A stretch of DNA of 64,000 bases from Prolixibacteraceae bacterium (GTDB lineage Bacteria > Bacteroidota > Bacteroidia > Bacteroidales > Prolixibacteraceae). The notes beneath the pieces were generated by a model that did no database searches, was not told the origin of the DNA, and saw only the letters and a program-made list of their open reading frames with translations. Positions 18,862-26,883 of this stretch are shown here, in pieces. Location of the stretch: assembly GCA_023229575.1 (NCBI GenBank), contig JALNYZ010000008.1, positions 1 through 64,000 on the forward strand, written 5' to 3'. The position numbers and the translations under genes are program-made. Position 1 is the first letter of the stretch. Each line of letters starts with the position of its first letter.

Positions 18862-21546
18862 TTAAAGAAATATGCTTGTATCAATTTTCTCTGAATCAAA
18901 TCCATATTCAGGAGAATAGCACAGCTTCCAATTAGATAAATATTTGAATCCAAATTTATCTTTTTCGGGATCGAGAAAAGTTGAAATTGCATCATGTTGT
19001 TTTTTATAAATAGAAATGCAGAACTGAGATAATATGCTTCCCATTTTCTTCATTTCAATTTGCTTTAAAACAAAATCATCAGGATCACAACGGACAAGGC
19101 GTTCATAAACATTGAATACTTTAAATCCGTCAACATGTTTCCCATTTTCGGAGAGAACTCTCATTCTTTCCAATTCAGCAAAATTATCAAAGTACTGAAT
19201 GGGAATAGAAATAGGTATAAATAGCTGCTGACTGTCATTGTTTTCGATCAGCTCAAATTCTTTATGAAGATGAATAAAATCAAATTCATTAAAATATTGA
19301 TAGTAATGGCCTGCTGCAAAAAGATTGCTTTTCATCTTTTTCAGTTTCTCTTCGAAAACTTTTTCATACAGGGCATGAAATTGTTTCTTTACCAATATTT
19401 CTTTGTAGTCAGCAAATATCTCCTTGTTGGTTTGCTGTACTTTATAGCGGAAGTCTGAACCGTAAATAATACTGGTCTTATCACAATCGAATAAATAAAC
19501 GATGCAATTATCTTTTGAAGCATTTCGGTTGATACGTCCAGCCAATTGTTCATCACTATCGATCAGGGAACGGTCTTTAAATCCTAAATCCATATCTATA
19601 TCAACACCTGCTTCCACAACTTGGGTAGATACAACAATTACTTTGTGAAACTCCTCTCCTTTAATCGAATTGATGATTTGTTTCCTTCTGAATTCCAAGA
19701 TGTCGCCTGAAAGAATAAGAATTTCGTAATCTTCAAAACGGTTACTTTTCGAAATGATGCTGAAAAATGAAGAGGCTGTTTCTTTTGTAATAAACTCAAT
19801 GAGAACTTTAACACTATTTCTATTAGTAGAGGCATACTGCTCCGCTTTATCGATCATAAAATCTGATAATTCATACAGATATTTTTCTTTCTCTTCTTTT
19901 CCATCAGGCCTTTTTTTTTCGGTTAAAGAGAAATTGAATGAAACCCGCTCTGCAAAATTGGGGTTTGTAAAATAAGCATCGCGATGAGTAATTAGAGAAA
20001 CGAAGGTTCCTTTAAGATCTTCATATAGTGCATCAATTTTAGGCAATGTTGCCGACATGATTAAAACACGGATGTTAAGCAATTTAGCGTAGTTGGCAAG
20101 AAAATAAACAATCTTATCCCAATGTTCCGGGTTATATGTTTGAATTTCATCAATTATCACAATTGAATTGCAAAGCCGATGTAAAAGATAATTACTCTCT
20201 TTTTCGTTGCCTTTTAAAATATCGAAGAACCGAATATGAGACAATAAGGCAATCGGATAATTCACAAAAAGATTATCGACAAACAATCGCTTCTCATTTC
20301 CATAACTACCATCCTGTCGCTCATGAAAACCGGCTTTAGAATGAAGCTGTATTATGAAATCATTATTGATTTCCAAAGTCTCCTTTATCGCTTTGAATGT
20401 TTGAGTAATCAAAGTTGTAAAAGGAAAAACATAAAATATTTTGTTTAAGTCTGGATCAATACTTAACAATTCTGTCGCAAAAGCCAAAGAAAGATTGGTT
20501 TTCCCGGCACCTGTTGGAGCTTCAATGTAAAAACAATACTTATTCGAATTATCTCTTAGATTAAAAATCATTTCGGCCGTAAGCTTTTGCCTGAGAATGT
20601 TCAAATTTTGATTACTTCTTTCATTTAGTTGATCGATCGGGAAGGAACAGTAATGCTCAATTTTCGAATATAAATCTTTGTTGTACGACTTAACTGATCT
20701 GAATTTATCAATTAGGCTGACTTTTTCTTCTTTATTCAAAATACCAAACTCATCTATTTTTACTTTCGACATGAACTCGCTGGTTGCATAAAAATCGGAA
20801 GCGGTTAACAAAGAATAAAGAAGTTTAGTCGTTGCAAATAGATTGAAGTAGATTTCCGGATTATCAACCATTTCTCTAAATTCATTCAGAATATTTTGTG
20901 CTTCCACATAGTAACTTTTGCAGAAAACCTCATCCAAATGAATACCGTAAGTTTTCAAGAACGAATAGCAATCATCAATTTGCCGTTCATCGAAATCCAG
21001 CGACAAATTAATCGTCGAATTATGATGTTTTGCGATTGCACCGGAAAAAAGAAGGACAATGAAATAGAGGAGTAATTTCTCGTCATCAGCCTCGTTCAGC
21101 TTCTCGTTTTCGATAATATTTTTAAAAAAGATATTTGCATAAAGATAAGCTCCCAGAAAGGAATGGTTGGATTGAATGGAAAGGCTTTTATCTTCACCGA
21201 ATAATTCATTTCCCATCTTCATAACCTGAAAATTAGGATTTGCTTTGCCTAAATCATGATAAACAATCGCCCCAATAAAAGCTTTTTTTAACAAATTTCC
21301 CCAGTCTTCCTGATTTCCTATTGGTAGGATTTGAACCAATCGTGTTATTGATGAATTAATCACCTTTTCCAATCCATGTACTTCAATAAGCTTCAGACAA
21401 TAATCTAATACCAGTTTTGAATGTTCAAAAAGTGATTCCTTTAGCTGTTTGTCGTGCGATAAATGAGCAAAATAATCTTGCTGTAGCTTAGAATAAATGC
21501 CAAGAAGATCTGTTGAACTTTCTTTAAAACATCTGAATGATTTCAT
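18862..21546 (-). CDS. cas3: CRISPR-associated helicase-nuclease Cas3 (HD domain N-terminal)
   Basis: An 894-aa protein with the HD nuclease first (H97-D98 in VYHDLGK, preceded by HSK at 42-44, followed by HSFLGAY and AKHHNS), then the SF2 helicase: Walker A APTGAGKT (343-350), DEIQ box (466-469), SAT motif MSATLP, and motif VI-like QLAGRINR. Cas3 is recruited by Cascade bound to target DNA and degrades it. All catalytic motifs are intact. The start overlaps the cas5 3' end by 23 nt, supporting translational coupling. Confidence 0.98.
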   Translation of the reverse strand: MKSFRCFKESSTDLLGIYSKLQQDYFAHLSHDKQLKESLFEHSKLVLDYCLKLIEVHGLEKVINSSITRLVQILPIGNQEDWGNLLKKAFIGAIVYHDLGKANPNFQVMKMGNELFGEDKSLSIQSNHSFLGAYLYANIFFKNIIENEKLNEADDEKLLLYFIVLLFSGAIAKHHNSTINLSLDFDERQIDDCYSFLKTYGIHLDEVFCKSYYVEAQNILNEFREMVDNPEIYFNLFATTKLLYSLLTASDFYATSEFMSKVKIDEFGILNKEEKVSLIDKFRSVKSYNKDLYSKIEHYCSFPIDQLNERSNQNLNILRQKLTAEMIFNLRDNSNKYCFYIEAPTGAGKTNLSLAFATELLSIDPDLNKIFYVFPFTTLITQTFKAIKETLEINNDFIIQLHSKAGFHERQDGSYGNEKRLFVDNLFVNYPIALLSHIRFFDILKGNEKESNYLLHRLCNSIVIIDEIQTYNPEHWDKIVYFLANYAKLLNIRVLIMSATLPKIDALYEDLKGTFVSLITHRDAYFTNPNFAERVSFNFSLTEKKRPDGKEEKEKYLYELSDFMIDKAEQYASTNRNSVKVLIEFITKETASSFFSIISKSNRFEDYEILILSGDILEFRRKQIINSIKGEEFHKVIVVSTQVVEAGVDIDMDLGFKDRSLIDSDEQLAGRINRNASKDNCIVYLFDCDKTSIIYGSDFRYKVQQTNKEIFADYKEILVKKQFHALYEKVFEEKLKKMKSNLFAAGHYYQYFNEFDFIHLHKEFELIENNDSQQLFIPISIPIQYFDNFAELERMRVLSENGKHVDGFKVFNVYERLVRCDPDDFVLKQIEMKKMGSILSQFCISIYKKQHDAISTFLDPEKDKFGFKYLSNWKLCYSPEYGFDSEKIDTSIFL

Positions 21547-22318
21547 TGGTTGACAGCTTATATAACTGATATGATTCAGGTAAAACGTAGTCTTGTTTTA
21601 GTTCCCAATTTGTAAAAGCGAAATCTTTGTAATCGTATTGGAATAATGGAGCTTCAATATAACCAATAGGCAAATGTTCAAAATACATATACTTGCTTCC
21701 GCTAGAAGATAGAACTCCGGGACGAAATCGGGGATTCACCTTTCCATCTTTTAAGGTCTCTTCCTTTATGAAAAGACTGTCAATTTTGAAAATTTTATCG
21801 GAAATGAAGGTTTCAAAATCGTATTCAATGAAGTTATCCCACCAAAGTGAAAACTCATTCTTACCCATGTACGGCAAGTATTCAGCTTTGCCTTCTTTTA
21901 GATAGTTATAGAGTTTTGCTTCCGTTTCATTTCCAATATCAAGCATAATCCAGCATTTGAAAGCAGGGGCAACCAATGACTGTTCTGTAACCATCAGGTT
22001 TCCGCCTTCTTCTTCGCTCGCCAATCCGGTTGTATTGTTGTATTTGATAATGGTTTTAGCAAAATTTCCATTTTCGTGATAGGCTTTTCCATTCTCTTCC
22101 AACGGAGCAATTGAGATTTTTAAGTCTTTCAATTTTTTGTAATACTCCGGCATTTCTCCATGCTTCTGAAATCCTTTTTCCCCATTAATAGCTCCTAATA
22201 TCCCCAGAAGTGCAGGCTTATGAAGCATGTTGAAAGTTAGATAGATCGGATCGTTGGTATCTGGCTTTTTCAGAAAGCCAAAATCTGATTTGATATTGAT
22301 TGAAACTAATTTCTTCAT
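21524..22318 (-). CDS. cas5: Cascade subunit Cas5 (type I-B)
   Basis: A 264-aa RAMP-fold protein with the Cas5 N-terminal strand and G-rich segment (NMLHKPALLGILGAI) and the conserved GKNEFSLWW element near the middle. Cas5 binds the crRNA 5' handle and links Cas8 to the Cas7 backbone. It is preceded by cas7 with a 56-nt gap that contains a small palindrome, and overlaps cas3. Length fits I-B Cas5 proteins. Confidence 0.94.
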   Translation of the reverse strand: MKKLVSINIKSDFGFLKKPDTNDPIYLTFNMLHKPALLGILGAINGEKGFQKHGEMPEYYKKLKDLKISIAPLEENGKAYHENGNFAKTIIKYNNTTGLASEEEGGNLMVTEQSLVAPAFKCWIMLDIGNETEAKLYNYLKEGKAEYLPYMGKNEFSLWWDNFIEYDFETFISDKIFKIDSLFIKEETLKDGKVNPRFRPGVLSSSGSKYMYFEHLPIGYIEAPLFQYDYKDFAFTNWELKQDYVLPESYQLYKLSTNEIIQMF

Positions 22319-22332
22319 ACTTTGGTTGTTTT

Positions 22333-22367
22333 AAACCTGACAGGTTCTCGGAAACCCGTCAGGTTTT
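22333..22367. repeat. Palindromic hairpin between cas7 and cas5
   Basis: AAACCTGAC (22333-22341) pairs with GTCAGGTTT (22359-22367), with additional inner pairing. It is of the same general type (CCTGACAGG...CCCGTCAGG) as REP-like hairpins elsewhere in this locus. It may act as an mRNA stability or attenuation element between two Cascade genes. Confidence 0.65.
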
Positions 22368-22374
22368 ATCGCGA

Positions 22375-23307
22375 TTAAATGTCCTTAATTACTGCACTTT
22401 GAGGCGCATTTTTCACTTCGATCGAAGCCTGGTTTCGGTAGATTTCAATAGATTCAACGTCTGAACTATTCCTGTCAACGACAGCTTTCAGTTCACTCAG
22501 ATCGAGTTGTACTTTACCATCTGCCTTCTCTTTGCTCATTTTCATCAATTGGGTAAAGTTGGGAAGTACCAATTTAGAGTTCTCCTTTAAAGTGACCCAT
22601 ATTAACAGTTCATTTTCGCATCCGGCCTTTGCGGCCGAATCATAGTAGGTTACGCCTTTTTGCAAAGCTTCTTTCAATTTGGCTATATCATCACCCGAAA
22701 GATCTTTTACATCTTTTCCAGCGAGGCTAACTACATCTTCAAGATTTTTGGGGTTAACAGAAAAATGATGCAAATAGTGACCTTCGTGTAATCTGCTTTG
22801 GCGACCCAGAGTTGTTGCAGAATTATCTTCACTTGCTTCATTTGGATTACGGAAGGGTGACATAATTTGCTCCGAATAGAAATTGTTCTCATGCCAAATG
22901 TTTACTCCGTGAGTGATTTGAACAGGGCCATGTACAGATATGGCAACATTGTTAGTTTTTGATTTTTTTGCGAAAGTTGCCCCAAATAGACGAATATCAA
23001 TACAGCTCAATAAATCTTTTGCAATAATTTTTTTATCTTTTTCGTCTTTGTGTTCAGGAAATGCAGCTACAAATGCATCATCTAAACTGTAAGGGATAAA
23101 TTCTTCATTGAACCGCTTAAAATAGAAGACCTTTTCTGACAGGTAGTTTTCTTTTAGGAAATTTTTAACGGCATACTTCAATGCCTTGTCGGTGGCATAA
23201 ACCACTCCATTGGGTAGAGTTCTTGGTTGTCCTGAAAAGTCAGCATTGTAATTGGCATTTATAGCTTTTATTATAGCTGCGCCAAAGATTCTTTTAGAAT
23301 AAGTCAT
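22375..23307 (-). CDS. cas7: Cascade backbone subunit Cas7 (Csh2-like, type I-B)
   Basis: A 310-aa protein of the Cas7/Csh2 group with the typical DIRLFGATFA segment followed by VHGPVQITHGVN, and a C-terminal region of normal length. Several copies form the helical backbone that holds the crRNA. It follows cas8b by 21 nt. No unusual feature was noticed. Confidence 0.96.
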   Translation of the reverse strand: MTYSKRIFGAAIIKAINANYNADFSGQPRTLPNGVVYATDKALKYAVKNFLKENYLSEKVFYFKRFNEEFIPYSLDDAFVAAFPEHKDEKDKKIIAKDLLSCIDIRLFGATFAKKSKTNNVAISVHGPVQITHGVNIWHENNFYSEQIMSPFRNPNEASEDNSATTLGRQSRLHEGHYLHHFSVNPKNLEDVVSLAGKDVKDLSGDDIAKLKEALQKGVTYYDSAAKAGCENELLIWVTLKENSKLVLPNFTQLMKMSKEKADGKVQLDLSELKAVVDRNSSDVESIEIYRNQASIEVKNAPQSAVIKDI

Positions 23308-23328
23308 TTCAGTAGATTTTAATTGTTA

Positions 23329-25179
23329 TTATTTTTCTTTTTTAAATATTGATTCGGAGAAATATCCTGCCAAAATCATTGGCAAATGATCTTTCATATT
23401 GGTAATTGAGGGCATGTATCCCATGACCTCGCTAAACAGCTTGTCAAACTCGTATTTGTTCGGATACAATACAAACTTGTGTTTGTACATATTAAATGTA
23501 TTCGCAACAGCTTGTTTAAATAATACTGGGTCTGTTTTTTGGAGGAATGGTTCGAGTAATGCATGTGATCGGTTGGCTGATTCACTTTGGATCAAAAGTT
23601 TCCATATTACTTGCCCTGCTGCAAATGCGAATTCGTCATCGTTTTCGATGTGAAGCGATTCGGTTTGGGCAATTTCCCGAAGCGTCGTTTGTAATTCAAC
23701 AGTTTTGTTTGCCATACTATTAATTTTAAAGTGGTTATCAAAAAGTGGTTGTAAGCCAAACCAGATACTTAGCTTTTTTCGTATCTGTGTTGTCTTTTTA
23801 AATTCTTCATCATGCCGTAGGTCATCCTGAATGGAATCCCTGACCATTTCATCAATCATAGCCATGGTTATTCCCTGTTGCTTTGATTTGTAGATGAAAT
23901 CGTACCATGCTTTCCTATACTTATATAAAAGATTATAGATCGCATCGGTTAGACCATAATCAGGTTTGACCTCAAGATCATCGAAATATTTGAGCCACAA
24001 TGAACCTGCCTTAGTCTCTTGGACTAATTGCTTATTGAAGATGTAATTAATGATTTGAAATTGGAAATCAAATACATTATTCTCCTTGCTATTGAAATAG
24101 GTCGTTGATTCGAGTCCAAATAATTCCGTAATCACAAAATCTTCGTCCGCCCCATTTATTAATGTGTATTTGAAAACTGGTACAAAATCGAAGTCAATAA
24201 TTTGCCCCTTTTGGATAAATAAAAGATAAAAATTTTGAAGATTGCTTCGTTTCAGGTTTAGTATTGATCTTATAATTTCAGTATATCCGGCAACTCCCTC
24301 GTTGTTGAATAGTTTCACAACATCAGCATTTAGGTTTGCTTCATCTTTGTCGACAAAAACAGGTAGCGGATTTGGTAATTGTTTGTTTTGACTCAATTGA
24401 TAAAATTTCCAAATTTGCTGAGCATCCTCACCAGAAATGCGGTAATTATATTTAAAACTAGCTGATTGATGCTGCAAAAAGCGTTTTTTGTCATTGAATG
24501 AGCTAAGACTATCGCTTATTCCAAATACAATGTGCTGAAACGTTGCATTATAGTTGGCCTTGTTGAAGACATTTTGTCCCAAATATTTTTGATAGGGAAG
24601 CTTAAACTCTTCAATGGATGGGGATTTCAAATAGAATACAATTGCATAAGCGTCTTTTAAATTGCTGTATTCGATCTTATCTAAAAGATTCCAGAAGTTG
24701 TTTGTTAGATAACTTTTTAAACCTTCAAACCAGATCTTGGATTGTCCCTCTTCAATAAACTCTTCGGCCTTTTTGAAATACTGTTTGGTCAGTTCATTGA
24801 GAATGCCATCTTTCCCAATTTCGGTAAGGTTCTTATCAACGATCTTTTTCGTACACCCCACTACATATGGAGAGCAGGTTACATTGAAAATCTTTTTGCT
24901 AGGATTGAATATTTTGGCAGCTGATACTGGCTTTGATGCCTGTAAGACCATTCTACAATGATTGAGAAATGGGGTCAGATCATCCTTCTTGGTAAAGAAT
25001 CCAATGTCATCTTTAAAGATATTCCCATTCTCATCAATATTGCGTAATATGTATTTTCCATCCTCCAGACCAATATCCAGAGCAATGTAAATACCTTCTT
25101 TGAGTTTTGCTCCTTCTTCAAACAGGGTGGGAGCCTGTTCTTCCAGTGTTTCCACAAATTGGCAGATTTCTTTAATCAT
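23329..25179 (-). CDS. cas8b: Cascade large subunit Cas8b (Csh1/TM1802-like)
   Basis: A 616-aa protein in the position and of the size of Cas8b/Csh1, the PAM-recognising large subunit of type I-B Cascade. The sequence is weakly conserved; a CxxxxVGC motif occurs in the N-terminal part (CSPYVVGCTKKI, about residue 100), reminiscent of the zinc/cysteine site in this family. A small subunit (Cas11b) is often translated from an internal start in the 3' part of I-B cas8; I did not identify one with confidence. It follows orf70 by 12 nt, so both share the promoter targeted by the crRNA-like RNA. Confidence 0.9.
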   Translation of the reverse strand: MIKEICQFVETLEEQAPTLFEEGAKLKEGIYIALDIGLEDGKYILRNIDENGNIFKDDIGFFTKKDDLTPFLNHCRMVLQASKPVSAAKIFNPSKKIFNVTCSPYVVGCTKKIVDKNLTEIGKDGILNELTKQYFKKAEEFIEEGQSKIWFEGLKSYLTNNFWNLLDKIEYSNLKDAYAIVFYLKSPSIEEFKLPYQKYLGQNVFNKANYNATFQHIVFGISDSLSSFNDKKRFLQHQSASFKYNYRISGEDAQQIWKFYQLSQNKQLPNPLPVFVDKDEANLNADVVKLFNNEGVAGYTEIIRSILNLKRSNLQNFYLLFIQKGQIIDFDFVPVFKYTLINGADEDFVITELFGLESTTYFNSKENNVFDFQFQIINYIFNKQLVQETKAGSLWLKYFDDLEVKPDYGLTDAIYNLLYKYRKAWYDFIYKSKQQGITMAMIDEMVRDSIQDDLRHDEEFKKTTQIRKKLSIWFGLQPLFDNHFKINSMANKTVELQTTLREIAQTESLHIENDDEFAFAAGQVIWKLLIQSESANRSHALLEPFLQKTDPVLFKQAVANTFNMYKHKFVLYPNKYEFDKLFSEVMGYMPSITNMKDHLPMILAGYFSESIFKKEK

Positions 25180-25191
25180 ATCATTTTAGTG

Positions 25192-25404
25192 TTATTGATA
25201 AAAAATTCTTTTAACTTTTTCAAAATACTTAGGATCAATAAAACAATCGACGAAAAGCTGATCTTCAAAAATTATCAGACCAATTTGATCATTATTGAAT
25301 CCTTGATTCCTAAGTGTGTTAATTCTCTTTCCAATATATACTATAACTTGCTCTGAAGTCATGAGGTTAAACTCGAAATTTTGAAAAACATAAATATCAT
25401 TCAT
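25192..25404 (-). CDS. Small unknown protein (orf70), first gene of the cas8b operon
   Basis: A 70-aa open frame from the ATG at 25404; a GTG at 25422 would add six residues but overlaps the putative -7 box, so the ATG is preferred. The protein starts MNDIYVFQNFEFNLM and ends KYFEKVKRIFYQ. It has no predicted membrane segment or known motif that I can identify. It lies 12 nt before cas8b and directly behind the promoter matched by the crRNA-like RNA. It could be a small Cascade-linked protein, a regulator, or the toxin of a CRISPR-regulated toxin-antitoxin pair; the sequence alone does not decide. Confidence 0.6.
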   Translation of the reverse strand: MNDIYVFQNFEFNLMTSEQVIVYIGKRINTLRNQGFNNDQIGLIIFEDQLFVDCFIDPKYFEKVKRIFYQ

Positions 25405-25421
25405 AGAAAAAATATTTTCCA

Positions 25422-25454
25422 CAAAAATAAAATAAAATTTCCAAAATAAACAAG
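25422..25454 (-). promoter_or_regulatory. Putative promoter of the orf70-cas8b-cas7-cas5-cas3 operon
   Basis: On the minus strand TATTTTTG (25429 to 25422) matches the Bacteroidota -7 consensus, with CTTG (25454 to 25451, one change from TTTG) 21 nt upstream. An alternative arrangement is TTTG (25485 to 25482) with TAATCTTG (25458 to 25451), spacing 23. Either promoter is covered by the site matched by the crRNA-like RNA (25441 onward). Confidence 0.5.
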
Positions 25455-25464
25455 ATTAAAACAT
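25441..25464 (+). promoter_or_regulatory. Predicted Cascade-guided operator (CCA PAM plus 21-nt partial protospacer)
   Basis: CCA at 25441-25443 is followed by 25444-25464, which equals the first 21 nt of the spacer-like part of the nearby crRNA-like RNA (25595-25615) except at positions 6, 12 and 13. Positions 6 and 12 are ones that Cascade flips out and does not use for pairing. Similarity stops after nt 21, so stable binding without Cas3 cutting is expected. The site lies across the core promoter of the cas8b operon (minus), and a full-length Cascade footprint would reach the -33 element (25477-25480) of the RNA's own promoter (plus). Confidence 0.8.
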
Positions 25465-25476
25465 CAATTCTTTAAC

Positions 25477-25510
25477 TTTGTCAAATTTTCGTTTTAAAAT
25501 TTTATCTTTG
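25477..25510 (+). promoter_or_regulatory. Promoter of the crRNA-like RNA
   Basis: TTTG (25477-25480) and TATCTTTG (25503-25510) are separated by 22 nt, matching both Bacteroidota promoter elements. Transcription would start near 25516. It points away from the cas8b operon promoter, and the two overlap the guide-matched site between them. Confidence 0.7.
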
Positions 25511-25515
25511 AATCA

Positions 25516-25667
25516 ATATTTACAATGCAATTAAGATTTAACTATGATGGCTCTTTTTTGTACGCTTTTAATTGTACCATTCTGGAATTGAAATAAATAG
25601 ACAAGCGTAAAACATATTACGCTATCATTGTTTGGCCAGAGTTGAAAATTTCAACTCTGGCTTTTTT
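25516..25667 (+). ncRNA. crRNA-like regulatory RNA (CreA/CreR type), antisense to the cas operon direction
   Basis: A unit of about 150 nt bounded by a promoter (25477-25510) and an intrinsic terminator (25635-25669) in the gap between cas6 and cas8b. It contains a repeat-like element (25565-25594), 22/30 identical to the array repeat in crRNA sense and ending ATTGAAAT where the crRNA handle is ATTGAAAC. A spacer-like sequence starts at 25595. Its first 21 nt match a CCA-preceded site in the cas8b-operon promoter at 18 positions. The 3' half of the spacer-like part forms a 7-bp hairpin (25604-25610 with 25617-25623). Established families with this plan guide Cascade to repress a toxin gene or the cas operon. 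Caveat: the repeat's CCAAT/ATTGG stem is not kept, so Cas6 processing is uncertain. Confidence 0.78.
25565..25594 (+). repeat. Degenerate CRISPR repeat (psi-repeat)
   Basis: Ungapped alignment with the minus-strand array repeat gives 22 of 30 identities, including an uninterrupted TGGAATTGAAA and the ACCAT core. Differences are at repeat positions 3, 4, 5, 9, 11, 17, 18 and 30. It is isolated: no second repeat follows, and a terminator hairpin begins 40 nt downstream. Confidence 0.88.
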
Positions 25668-25669
25668 TT
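25635..25669 (+). terminator. Intrinsic terminator of the crRNA-like RNA
   Basis: A perfect 13-bp inverted repeat gccagagttgaaa / tttcaactctggc (25635-25647, 25649-25661) is followed directly by eight T (25662-25669). The minus strand has no U-run on the other side, so it acts for plus-strand transcription only. It ends the crRNA-like RNA before the convergent cas6 3' end. Confidence 0.92.
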
Positions 25670-25739
25670 ATTCGTTTTGTAAGTTTCTTTCATATCCTCA
25701 TTTTTATTTTGTTCCATCTTCTTCCTTTCCAAACGCCGT

Positions 25740-25847
25740 AACGCCGTCAGGAGCTTCGCGCGCTGACGGGTTTCGGTTTTTTTCGGTTTCGGTTTTCCGC
25801 GATGTAGTTTGCGGCGCAACCTTTCAGCGTCGAGACCTGAAAGCGTT
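25740..25847 (+). repeat. REP-like inverted hairpin pair, copy 2
   Basis: Same two-hairpin layout as at 5143: CCGTCAG/CTGACGG around GAGCTTCGCGCG, then CTTTCAG/CTGAAAG around CGTCGAGAC. The stretch between them is longer and contains an imperfect tttcggtttt tandem. It lies just downstream of the cas6 stop (25857), where it may end cas6 transcription. Confidence 0.8.
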
Positions 25848-25856
25848 GTTGCTCCA

Positions 25857-26630
25857 TTATATCACTTCCACCCAACCAAAACCTGTTGAATTCTTCTCAC
25901 CGATTCCGGTTGCCAGGATGAACTGATGGATATCAACCGGGCAGGACAGTGCAAAATCGAATACAAATCCTCTCACTTTGCTTTGTTCAGGGGTATAGGG
26001 TTTTATGGTAACCAATTTTGATCTTGGCGTGCTTTTTAGCTCGAAATCAAAATCTATATCTTCGGGCAAAGTTGGAGTATTGGGAACTGAATTGTATTTA
26101 TTTACCAAGTTCTGCAAGAGCAGATTGTCATAATCGCTATCCGTTGGGGCCAGGTAGCGGGCGTATTTACTGTTATCTTCTCTCATGCTGATTACTACAG
26201 GTGACACAGCCCTATAATGCACGGTGTTCGTCAGAACAGGTTCTGGCAGGCGCTCAACTTGTCTGACAACCAGATCCAATCCATTAAACTGGTCACCAAT
26301 ATAGACCTGCTGGTTGTTAAACAACCCGATGATGAATTTTTCGGCAGCCTCGGCCAAATGAAAAGAGACATTCAGGAAAAGCCGTTCTGCAGCTATTTCA
26401 AACAAGGCTTTTTCTTTCCATAAAACAGGCCTGCCAAAATCAATCGGAGAGTAACTGAAAAGTTTAAACCGCTTACTTCCGGTAGTGTATCCAGAGGTAT
26501 GCAGAAAATTGGCAAATTCATGGTCGGCCATACCGATAACTTTGTAAATCCAGGCGCTCAGGTAATACTGATAATCCATTGGAAGCATCTTTTGCTTTCC
26601 GGTACGGTTCAGGGTAATTTTGAATCTCAT
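25857..26630 (-). CDS. cas6: CRISPR repeat endoribonuclease Cas6
   Basis: A 257-aa RAMP protein. The C-terminal glycine-rich loop GIGEKNSTGFGWVEV is diagnostic for Cas6, and the N-terminal half carries the first ferredoxin-like fold with a YYLSAWIYK segment. It cuts the array transcript 8 nt upstream of each spacer, leaving the ATTGAAAC handle. It is separated from cas8b by 0.45 kb that contains a REP pair and the crRNA-like RNA gene, so it is probably expressed from its own promoter or from read-through after rodA. I found no good TAnnTTTG box upstream. Confidence 0.95.
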   Translation of the reverse strand: MRFKITLNRTGKQKMLPMDYQYYLSAWIYKVIGMADHEFANFLHTSGYTTGSKRFKLFSYSPIDFGRPVLWKEKALFEIAAERLFLNVSFHLAEAAEKFIIGLFNNQQVYIGDQFNGLDLVVRQVERLPEPVLTNTVHYRAVSPVVISMREDNSKYARYLAPTDSDYDNLLLQNLVNKYNSVPNTPTLPEDIDFDFELKSTPRSKLVTIKPYTPEQSKVRGFVFDFALSCPVDIHQFILATGIGEKNSTGFGWVEVI

Positions 26631-26675
26631 ACTGATACGATTTAGTTTTAATATTTTCTATCTACAATGCCGTAC

Positions 26676-26762
26676 AACGCCGTCAGGAGCTTCGCACGCT
26701 GACGGGTTTCGGGGTTGTAGTTCGCAGCGCAACCTTTCAGCGTCGAAGACCTGAAAGCGTTT
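26676..26762 (+). repeat. REP-like inverted hairpin pair, copy 3
   Basis: CCGTCAG/CTGACGG around GAGCTTCGCACG is followed by CTTTCAG/CTGAAAG around CGTCGAAGAC. It is nearly identical to copy 1 at 5143. It lies 46 nt upstream of the cas6 start, between rodA and cas6. The remaining gap to 26883 holds no gene or clear promoter. Confidence 0.8.
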
Positions 26763-26883
26763 GATATTTATTTCTATGAATCTTGGTATTGAAGGCATTT
26801 GGTTAGGTTTGGATAAAACAATTCTTATCTCCAATAATGATATGAAGATAATAAAGTATTATAAACCAAACAAAAGAAATTTT

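Noticed and set aside
25630..25661. A second degenerate CRISPR repeat after the spacer-like sequence
   Set aside because: The segment contains a TTGAAA, but it is better explained as the arm of a perfect terminator hairpin; no alignment to the array repeat beyond a few bases was found.
26640..26664. A second possible target of the crRNA-like guide upstream of cas6 (minus strand, agatagaaaatattaaaac)
   Set aside because: It matches many bases of the spacer-like part, but with mismatches at seed positions 2 and 8 and a TGT instead of a CC-type PAM. In such AT-rich sequence this is likely chance, although a weak effect on cas6 cannot be excluded.
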